A model generated the notes under the pieces. The model searched no databases and was not told the origin of the DNA. It saw only the letters and a program-made list of their open reading frames with translations. From assembly GCA_022559845.1 (NCBI GenBank), contig CM040118.1, positions 232,857,224 through 232,921,223 on the forward strand: a stretch of DNA of 64,000 nt. Reading direction: 5' to 3'. Position 1 is the first letter of the stretch. The number at the start of each line of letters is the position of its first letter. Below are positions 56,113 to 64,000 of the stretch, one piece after another. The translations under genes were made by a program, and so were the position numbers. This DNA is from Amorphophallus konjac (taxonomy: Eukaryota; Streptophyta; Magnoliopsida; Alismatales; Araceae).

Positions 56113-57912
56113 ATGGCTGCCGTTACTTACGGCCCCGAGACCGTCGCCAACCACGCCAGGCTCGGATTCCTGGCAACCCCACTGGTCTTCGGCGACTTCC
56201 CACCTATCGTCGGCTCGCCCTTCTTCTTGGGCGTGGTACCGGTGGCTGAAGCCAGTTCAGCCATGCCTGCAACAACTGTCAGGGGCGTCAGGCCCTCGGC
56301 CCCATCAACTGGCCGGGTTCGCCCGGTCAAGAAGACAGTCGCTGAGGGTGTCAGGCCCTCTACTGCAGCAACTGGCCGGGTCCGCCCGGTCAAGAAAACA
56401 ACTGTCGGGGGTGTTAGCCCCTCGGCCCTAGCCACTGGCCGGGTTAGTCCGGTCAACAAGGCTGCCACTGAGGGTGTCAGGCCCTCGGCCTCGTCAACTG
56501 GTCGGGCTCGCTCGGCTAAGAAGACGATTATTGAGGGTGTCAGGCCCTCCATTGTGGTAATTGGCCGGGCAGACTCGGCCAGGAAGACTACTGGGGGTGT
56601 CAAGCCCTCGGCTCCATCAACTGGCCGGGTTCATTTGGCCAAGAAGACTACTGAAGGCGTCAGGCCTTCCGCTTCAGCTGATCGGGTTCGCCCGGTCGCG
56701 AAGACAACCATCGGGGATGTTAGGCCCTCGCCCCCAGCAGCTGGCCAGGTCAGTCCGGTCCACAAGCCGACTATTGAGGGCGTCAAGCTCTCCGCTTCAA
56801 CCTGCCGGGTCCGCCCGGTCAACAAGCCAGCCGTCGGGGGTGTCAGGCCCCTGGCTTCAACAATTGGTCGAGTCTCCTCGGCCAACAAGCCAGCTTCTGA
56901 GGGTGCCAGACCCTCTATTGCAGCAGCCGGCCGGCTTCGTCCGGCCAACTTTTCACAGACCAAGGGTGTCAGGCCCTTTGTCTCAGCAAACGACCGAGTT
57001 TTCTCGGTCAACCAGATTACTTTCGGTGCTGCTCCTGCTCAACGGGGGCAACGCCGTCGCCGTCACAGCCCTAACTCCACTGCGGCTACCCTCAGAGGTA
57101 CCGCCCCTGCTCAACGGGGGCAACGCCGCCACCGTCAGGATGATGCCATGCCTATGGCAGGCACCACCACCGCTGCCCCTGCTCAACAGGGGCAACGTCG
57201 TAGCCGCAAGGGTACAAAGCCCGAAGCGGCTGTCTCTCGCTCCGGCAAGACTGTAATCGTCGGAGATATTCGCATCCGGCTCGATGGAGGCGAGCCGATC
57301 CTATCACGGGATCGTCATGTCCTGACCATTCCTACCTCCAACCGCTTCGAGCTCCTCCGGCAAGTTCGGGAGGACGGAGTGAGGAAGAAGAAGCTTGCCG
57401 TACCGGCGACAACCCAGGGCCCTCTCCAACGGCCCAAGCCACGAGCTGCCCGGTCAAGGACAGGGGGCAACCAGGTGGAGCGCCAGCTCCACCTGAAGAA
57501 GATCTGGGTCACCCAGGAGGAGGCCCGGATTATAAGGCGCGCGAGGGCGGAGGAGCCCTTCCGCATGTTGGAGCTTCAGCGAATGCGGAGTCCGCCAAGC
57601 ATTGAGGCCTCGACGTCTGCGGGATTTACATCTCAACCCCTACGGGGGCAAAAGCGCCGAGGAGCCGGCAAGAAGGTGCGACCGACCTCCCCGTGGGCTA
57701 GTTCTACGCAAACGGAGGAGGATCGCTCACCTCAAGCATCTACATCCCGAGTGTCCATCTTTGACAGACTTGGGAGGCCGCCCAAGCCGGAGCGACAACC
57801 GCCCAAGAAAAAGCGGGTGGTCCAGGTGACCGATGACACCGTCAAAGTGTTCATTTGTTACGCCACCTCCGGCGATAAACAGCCCGAGAACACCTCGGGA
57901 GAGCTTGACTAA
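56113..57912 (+). CDS. Pre-gag ORF1 with 12 tandem ~20-residue repeats
   Basis: 599 residues from an ATG in near-ideal plant context (AACAATGGCT). Upstream in-frame codons back to 56074 lack an ATG. After about 57 residues come 12 tandem repeats of 19-21 residues (consensus GVRPSAxSTGRVRPVKKTxxE, Arg/Lys/Pro/Val-rich), then three AQRGQRRRR-type basic repeats. The C-terminal half has blocks LTIPTSNRFELLRQV, HLKKIWVTQEEARII and SRVSIFDRLGRPPKP, also found in the remnant at 37115-38235, so it is conserved coding sequence. It is strongly basic, suggesting nucleic-acid binding (inference). Function unknown. It ends in TAA at 57910-57912, in frame with gag. Confidence 0.8.
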   Translation: MAAVTYGPETVANHARLGFLATPLVFGDFPPIVGSPFFLGVVPVAEASSAMPATTVRGVRPSAPSTGRVRPVKKTVAEGVRPSTAATGRVRPVKKTTVGGVSPSALATGRVSPVNKAATEGVRPSASSTGRARSAKKTIIEGVRPSIVVIGRADSARKTTGGVKPSAPSTGRVHLAKKTTEGVRPSASADRVRPVAKTTIGDVRPSPPAAGQVSPVHKPTIEGVKLSASTCRVRPVNKPAVGGVRPLASTIGRVSSANKPASEGARPSIAAAGRLRPANFSQTKGVRPFVSANDRVFSVNQITFGAAPAQRGQRRRRHSPNSTAATLRGTAPAQRGQRRHRQDDAMPMAGTTTAAPAQQGQRRSRKGTKPEAAVSRSGKTVIVGDIRIRLDGGEPILSRDRHVLTIPTSNRFELLRQVREDGVRKKKLAVPATTQGPLQRPKPRAARSRTGGNQVERQLHLKKIWVTQEEARIIRRARAEEPFRMLELQRMRSPPSIEASTSAGFTSQPLRGQKRRGAGKKVRPTSPWASSTQTEEDRSPQASTSRVSIFDRLGRPPKPERQPPKKKRVVQVTDDTVKVFICYATSGDKQPENTSGELD

Positions 57913-60504
57913 CCTATCCGATATTTGAGGAAGTCAAGGCCGGTCTCCCGGATTCTAGCGCAGACGCAGCAGGCGCCGGCTGTTGTTACATCTCAACACG
58001 AGCCGGCACGGCAGGAAGAGCGCCAGGAAGACGTCCACAGTGTTGATGAGGACAGTCACTCCCGGCACGAAGAAGAGTTGGGGGAAGAGCCACGGGCCCC
58101 CACATTGGAAGAGCTTCGACCGGAGAACCAAGAGCTCAAGAACCTGCTACAATCGCTCTTGCGCGAAAAGGAGGCTCCTGCCCCGCCTCACGTGGCACCC
58201 ACTAGAACGGAGCAGCAGCCTTCTCCCATTCCAGCAGCAGCCAACGCCTCTGTCACTGCTGCAAGATTCCCACTGGCGGTGGACTTTGAAGTCCCGCCGC
58301 ATGGAGCCAATGCGCGGTCATCTGCTACTCCTGCTACAGAAAGCCTCATGGCGCAGAAGCAAATGATTGAACGCATTGTAGAGGCGAAGTTTGATCAACA
58401 TGGGGAGGGAGTGGCCACCGTTGATTTGTACAGCGTGCCTTATCCCCTCCGCCATCAATTCAAGAAGCTTCCGCCTGACTGCCCAAAAGCCCCGAAGCTC
58501 CAGAAGTTCAACGGGCAAGGCTCTCCGCATGAACACCTGGCCTATAACATGACGGCCATGGGTGAATTAGCCCTGGAAGAGGCATATTTGCTGCGCTATT
58601 TCGCCACATCCTTGACTGGCACCGCCTTCCAGTGGTATTCAAGGTTGAAGCCCAACTCAGTATCTGATTGGGCAGATATGCAGAAGAAGTTTGTCGACCG
58701 CTTCCAAATGGTCGAACGTAAAGTCTCCTTAGCAGAGCTTTGTTCCCTTCGACAGAAGAAGGGTGAAACAGCACTAGACTTCATCAAGCGATGGAGGGAC
58801 GTCAGCATGCGCTGCGATAATCCTCCGACGCCTGAAGATGCGATTACCATATGCCGCAGGGGTCTCTCGGCAGAAGTCAGCGAAAAGCTTCTCGGCTCAA
58901 ACATCAAAAGCTTCGACCAGCTCAACACGGTGGTCGCGGAGATTGAGATGTTCTTCGCTGATCATCCTACACAAGCCTTTACAAAAGGCAAATCCTCCAA
59001 AGACCATCAGGCTAGCGGTAAGGAGGTGAATGCCGTGGACTTCTCCCCGACGAATGGAGATAAAGGGGAAGGAAAGTCCAAAGGAAAGGGCAAGAAGTCT
59101 GATGACAAGGCAAGCGCGTCTCGGTTGGCGGAGAACATGAAGATGCCTTATTCCTTCAGGAAAGAGCATACTAAAATGCTCTTTGATCTATGCATGAAAG
59201 AGCAGCTCATCACCCTGCCGGATCCGCGGAAGCCCGCAGAGGTGGATAAAACGGATGATCCTACCTATTGTGTGTATCACCGAAGGTTGGGTCATACCAT
59301 CGGGGATTGCTATGTTTTCAAAAACATAGCAGAAGAGCTCATTCAAAAGGGCTTGGTAAACATGCTGGGCCTTGCAGTCGACCCACCACAGCCGCATGCT
59401 TGGAGTCGATCAAATCGGTTGGCTAATGTGGTCCACATGGTGGCGATGGTTTCGAGCTCCAACACCTCCGAGGCCGGGCCTTCAAATCAACAGTCCCACA
59501 CCGGCCCGGGGGCCGCCCCTTCTTCATTCCCTCAATGTCTAGCATTGCGGAGAGCCATTCGGAAAATCCGAGGGGAAATCCGGCAGTTGCAACTGCAACA
59601 GAGGCGCCTGCTGCAGTTTTTGGAGAGCATTGATGAGCAGTTGGCCACTTTCCCCTTTGGTCCATTTGCCAGGGGGTTAGCTCCAGCCCACATATGGGAG
59701 ACGGGTATATCACCTACCGGCTGGGCTCCGCTCAGGGGTTGGCTCTCTGAAGAGTCCTCAGATTCATCTGAAGACGAGGAGGACTCACTGGAAGGCGAGG
59801 AGGCTCCACTTCAAGTCGAGCTCCCAGAGAAGTTATACTCCTTCCCTTGCGAGAAGACTCCAAACATCTTCTTCGCTTGCCAGCGGGCTGGACTCATAAG
59901 TCCGTCACCCATGGAGCAGACACCAGGTGCCGCTTTTCATCAGGGCTATTGCCCATATTATGAAGTTGTTGGCCATATTATCCACAACTGTGAGCCGTTC
60001 AAGGACCTCGCCGAGGACCTAATCAGGCGAGGGAAGGTCAGTATGGGTGAATTCCTAGTCGACCCACCGCAGCCGCATACACAGAGGAATCTTCATTTCT
60101 CCGTCAATGTCATTCACGCTGCAGCAGCCTTCCAGTTCCCCGAGCCACAGGAGGAGGGAGTCAGTTCTCAGTGAGTCAGTTCTCAATCGCCCAAGTCCAC
60201 ACTATGGTATCCAGGGTGGCGACCATCCCATCAGTGTTCTTTCCCCAAGGAGGACACTGAGAAGATTTTTGACAAGCTCCTGGAAGATGGCTGGGTGCTG
60301 ACACATGACCCGCCGTCTTATTACAATGAGACGGCCAAGAGTCACCCCCGCTATTGTAAGTATCATGCAAGGGTGTCTCACCCCACTCGGCAATGCCCAG
60401 AGGTTCAGGACTTCATTCAAGCCCTCATCCAGAGAGGGGTTGTCGATACTCAGGGCAACTCTGATGTGAAACCACCTATGGACCTATATTGCAAGCAATC
60501 AAAT
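57913..60504 (+). CDS. gag: Gypsy Gag with retrotransposon gag domain and three knuckle-like modules
   Basis: Open in the same frame as ORF1, immediately after its TAA. There is no ATG until about 140 residues in, so it was probably translated as an ORF1-Gag fusion or by readthrough. The Gag core (YFATSLTGTAFQWYSRL, FVDRFQ) lies at about 58590-58710. A module CxYH/Y..GH....C..FK.....LI..G.V...DPPQPH appears at about 59265-59400 and 59945-60080, with a third diverged copy at 60350-60485. A TGA at 60172-60174 falls on the junction of a 15-bp tandem duplication (60158-60187); the frame is open again to 60504, where an LTR is inserted. Acidic and Gln-rich spacers separate the modules. Confidence 0.85.
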
Positions 60505-62750
60505 TGAGCAGCGGACTCACATTAGTGAACACGATCGCGAAGCACACACTAGTGCCCGTAGGCGACTTAGCGATGACGGAGAGGGTCCGAGTCGGGACCT
60601 TGATACTCCAATGGTTGGCTAGCTTATGGAGGACCCCAAATGGGCCAGGGATGCCCAATTCACGGGCGGCCGGTACGCCAAGGGCGTGGGTTAAGTGGTC
60701 GCTCTCACAACTCGTCCCGCGGTGGTCACTCAATTTGATGGCAATTTGAGACCGGACACTCTCTCACCGCCGACGGAGCAACTAAAAGCAATACTAAACT
60801 AAGCAATTAAATCTCAGCAATGAAAGGTGTTCAGGAGCTCACCTGATCAGCGTGAAGACGCCGATCCCGGCCGGAGACGATGGCGAGCGGGGAGGCGTGG
60901 GTATGCACCCGAACGCCGCGCCGGTGAAGCTTCAACTTGCTCAAACGTTTACAAAACTACACCTCTCGCAGGAGGGGGGATCTCGGGGTGGGGGTTAGTT
61001 AATATAACACTCAAATGACCTCCACGCGGGGAAGGGGCCTTCAGCCGGCCAAGCGGGGAGGGGAACTTGAACTATGAGCAAAGAAAGACACCGAAGCCGG
61101 TTCTGCCTGCTGCCTGTGTCTCAGGACAGACGGTCAGGTATTTGGACGCTGTGGCCAGCCCCGAATTTTGTTGCAGACGAGACCAATTGGAGATTCTTCG
61201 TAACTGGATGGGAATGACGCTAGAATTTTGTTGATTTCTTCGGGCACCGCTGCTGGTCGGAGTAGGGGCTAGAACAGGGTGGCAGAACCTTGGCTCTGAC
61301 TGCTTCAGGTTCCCAACAGCAGGAAGAAGAAGGTGCTACGATCGCTCCCGAGCTCAGAATTAGGTGCCGCCGGAGTCGTTGGAACCGTTGACGAGTCCTC
61401 TTCGAAGCAAGATCGACGGGGATGCCAACTGTTGTCGGGGTCGGCCGGTAGACTCTGAACACTGATGGAGGGTCGGTGCAGACTGAGTGGAAGCAGAACC
61501 GCGTACCCGGGGAAGAAAATTGATAACTTTCAGGTCCGGTCGCCAAACGGGGCTCTGCTTCTTGGAGATGATAGAAGGCTCGTAGTAGAAGATTTTTAAA
61601 GAAGAACTCTCGATCAGATTCCCAACAGGATCGTCGCAGTCGAGCTTCCACTCCGGCTCTGGTCCCTTGCCTGAGAAGTCTTGCGCAGTCGTAGTAGATC
61701 GCCTCCTCCGAGCAGCTCCGATCTTGAAAGTCGCCGGGACCACCACCGTTGGAAAGCTGACTGGGTGACGCTTCCAACGATATATGGTATGCCCTCTGAA
61801 GCTTCCAGGTGAAGACGTGGCAGCCTCTGCAACTGGGCACTCCTCTGCTGCCTGCGAACTGAAAACTGTAGGTTGAAGATGATGGGGGGAAATGGGGTAT
61901 ATGAGAGGGGAAGTGGGGGTGGATGAGTGTGGGGAGAGCCCTGGCTGTGAGGGGGTCTAGGAGGGGGTGTTCCAAGGTGTGGGAGAGGGAGAATGTGGTC
62001 TGGAATGGGGTGTTTGCAGTTGGTGAGAGAGGAGCTGCGAATTTGGGCTTGGAGGGAGAAGGGGGAAGGTGAGGGGGGCACAAGTGGGTGGAGGGAATGT
62101 GAGTTTGAATTTCCCTTAATGTGGGGTGATCAATGGTGGTCTTGGGGATGGGAAGGGGTGCCTTGGGAAGGTGGAGTGATGCTTGGGGAAGGGAAATGGG
62201 TAGTTGGGGGTTGGAGGGTGGGGTGTGGATTGGTGGAGGGTCTCTTGGGACTAGGGGGAAGTAATGATGGTTTGTGGGAAGTTGTAGAGGATTTAATGGA
62301 GGTAGGTGGGAGGGTGGAGGTGGTTGGGAGGGGAAGAGAGAGAGTAGGGGGCGCCCTTCTCCTTGTAGAGAGAGAGAAGAGAGAGAAGAGAGAATGAGAG
62401 AGAAGGGGAATCCACCCCAATAGAGAGAGAGAGAGAAGTGGAGAATCCTCTCCAATAACACACTAGTTTACTCAATTTTTTGATTGATCATAAAGGGTTG
62501 TTACAAATGAGAGAGGGGAGGGACTATTTATAGACTCCATACTTTTCCTAAGACCAAAATAACCTTGACAAACAAGTAAATGACCAATAACTCCAAGGGA
62601 GGGGCGCCCTTGGGCCTAGCCCACTAGTTGGGCCCAATTGACTAACAAACTGACCCATTAACCTATTAACTGACTCAAATAAAGAAAGATTACAAATACA
62701 TGACTCAAATGAAATAAAAATTACATGCTATGACTCAAGATTAACGGCCA
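60505..62750 (-). mobile_element. Antisense solo LTR inserted in gag, perfect CAAAT target duplication
   Basis: CAAAT occurs at 60500-60504 and 62751-62755. The 2246 bp between begin TGAGCAGCGG and end TTAACGGCCA on the + strand, so TG...CA in either direction. On the minus strand a TATA box (62525-62532) is followed by a CT-rich leader. The 413-residue minus-strand frame 61220-62461 starts in this leader, is Pro/Ser/Leu-rich, and is not a recognisable protein. Perfect duplications and clean junctions suggest it is recent. Confidence 0.85.
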
Positions 62751-62755
62751 CAAAT

Positions 62756-64000
62756 GATGATGTGCTGATGGCGAGCAACAAGAGTATCCCAAAAAGTGAA
62801 GTGGCTGGGGATGTCCCCATCAAACTCCATGACAAGGTTGCGTCTTGCAGAGGTCGCCAGGGAGACTCTCCAGCAGGCTCGGCGAGAAACTGAGGCTTTC
62901 TCCCGATTAGCCCGACCAAGTGAGCCTACGGAAAATGATGAATTCCCATTACTCACTAAAGGCAAGGCCGCCTATAAAGGGCCTAAGGTTCAGAACCCGG
63001 GAAGCCAAGCCGCGGGAGAGAGTTCCAGGGTCCGTCCCAGGTTGAGTCAGCCTGGCATCGTCATAAGAAAGAACTCTCGGCCAGACAACAAAGGCAAAGC
63101 CAAGGCGTCAGAGCCTTCAGCCAAAGCTCCTGCCAAGTCAGCAAGGCCATTAGTCGTGGAGAGGACTCAACCTCTTGAGCCCGCGAAGGCCCTAGTTAAA
63201 GCTTCTGTCAAGCCGGCTAGGCCGTCGATTGTATAAAGGCCTTAGCAGCCCAAGCAAGCCCAGCCACCAGCCCAAGCAAAGTCGGTGGAACTGCAAAGCC
63301 CCCAGAGGCCCCATTGTGGATTGGCAGAGTTCCAGGAGTTACCTCCTGAAATAATTGCTCAGGCAATCAATGCCACCTTCCAAGCTCAGCCGGAGGAGGC
63401 CAAATGGACCAAGGTTGTCCCCAGAAAAAGCCGTGGCACTAAGGTTCCTAAAGAGCCAGCTCGGAGCAGAAAGCAAAATGCTGGGGGCAAACAAGCCCCA
63501 CCGCCGAAGCAAACTCCTCTCTTCTCAAGAGGTGGCACGCCAAAAGAAGCAAGAGAAGAATCGCAGGAAGAATTTGAAGAGGAGGTTGAAGAAGCAAGCC
63601 GAGCAAGTAGCGGCTATGGAGGCCCCTAAGGAGCCAACTCCTCCACAAAGATTTCAAAAGCTCATAGATGAGCTAGAGGTGTACACTCTCCCTCGTCCCA
63701 CCAGGGTCGTCACTTTGGACGAATATATTCCTTGGGACAAGCTTGGGCGAAAAGCCTGGCTCCTTCAATGGCTCCGGGAAACGGCCCACCGTCTTGAAGA
63801 AGGTGAAGAGTTTCTAATCCCGGAAGAGCTCTCCTTGTTCTACAAAGATGAGGAGCTCACTGTTGAGATGCTCGAGGAAATATTGCAAGAGCTCTTCTGC
63901 AACATGGTGGCGATCCCGCCGCCTGACAACATTTACTGCCCTGCGGCTGATGACACTGGAGGCAGGGCTCCTATGGCAACATATCACCGTCGCTCGGCAA
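62756..64000 (+). pseudogene. Gag/linker continuation of the Gypsy element, with frame breaks
   Basis: Directly after the target duplication the gag frame resumes (DDVLMASNKSIPKSEVAGD, then VPIKLHDK) but shifts near 62835 into a frame with EVARETLQQARRE and Lys/Pro/Ala-rich repeats (SAKAPAKSARP, ALVKASVKPARP). Stops occur near 63235, and another shift near 63590 leads to an open stretch to the edge (RVVTLDEYIPWDKLGRKAW and on to MATYHRR). No protease or RT motif is reached. Confidence 0.7.

Larger units (their letters stand above)
53871..64000 (+). mobile_element. Tat-like Gypsy LTR retrotransposon, 5' part (runs off the right edge)
   Basis: The order is LTR (53871-55900), primer site (55904-55922), a repeat-rich ORF1, gag in the same frame, a foreign LTR insertion at 60505-62750, then further gag/linker coding to the edge. 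The insertion point follows GATAT (53866-53870); the matching duplication should lie beyond the window. Pol is not reached. An extra ORF before gag and this primer-site type are features of the Tat/Ogre group. Confidence 0.85.

Noticed and set aside
61220..62461. 413-residue minus-strand ORF as a gene
   Set aside because: It lies entirely inside a solo LTR, begins in its CT-rich leader and has no recognisable domain.

Overview
The window is nuclear DNA from a seed plant with a large, repeat-rich genome. The evidence is plant-type LTR retrotransposons (Sirevirus/Copia, Tat-like Gypsy, a TRIM), plant L1 and RTE LINEs, a BED/DUF659 hAT transposon, and two exons of one plant gene. I cannot name the species. 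Nearly everything else is nested transposable-element sequence in various states of decay.

Host gene: two + strand exons (18385-18580 and 49135-49247) encode consecutive parts of the chloroplast P1B-type ATPase HMA1. They are separated by an intron of about 30.5 kb. No other HMA1 exon was recognised, so the flanking introns run at least 18.4 kb to the left edge and about 14.7 kb to the right edge. The window therefore appears to lie inside one gene, and the transposons are its intron content.

Layout, left to right. 1-1130: an antisense LTR of a diverged relative, joined head-to-head to the next element. 1131-11198: a young gag-only Sirevirus-type element (TR-GAG-like). Its 3' LTR is 3.6 kb and holds about 70 copies of an AAGTCTATACA motif plus an array of about 15 short inverted repeats. 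11199-16696: the 3' untranslated tail (67-, 103- and 40-bp tandem arrays) and 3' LTR of a Tat-like Gypsy element. 16697-18384: intron with an RTE LINE tail. 18863-21465: an antisense Copia fragment with a TRIM at its deletion site. 21470-22612: an RTE endonuclease fragment. 22615-23476: a truncated antisense Gypsy LTR. 23490-32137: an L1 LINE split by a 5.15-kb hAT element with perfect 8-bp target duplications. 32150-32745: a minisatellite. 33202-45940: a pair of 1.3-1.4 kb LTR-like direct repeats, two solo LTRs (one with a perfect and one with a near-perfect duplication), and degraded antisense Tat-like elements. 45941-50450: mostly unique intron with a hAT-type MITE and the second HMA1 exon. 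50470-53870: a second L1 copy, interrupted at 53871 by a Tat-like Gypsy element that runs off the right edge. That element has its own 2.2-kb LTR insertion at 60505-62750.

The most unusual material is in the first 11 kb. Two sequence-diverged LTR families share one architecture: a U3 built from dense short-motif arrays, a 27-bp block identical in both, and a downstream chain of short hairpins whose stems differ in sequence while the layout is kept. The right-hand Gypsy element is the second point of interest. Its repeat-rich ORF1 and its gag lie in one frame separated by a single TAA, and its gag carries three copies of a knuckle-like module.
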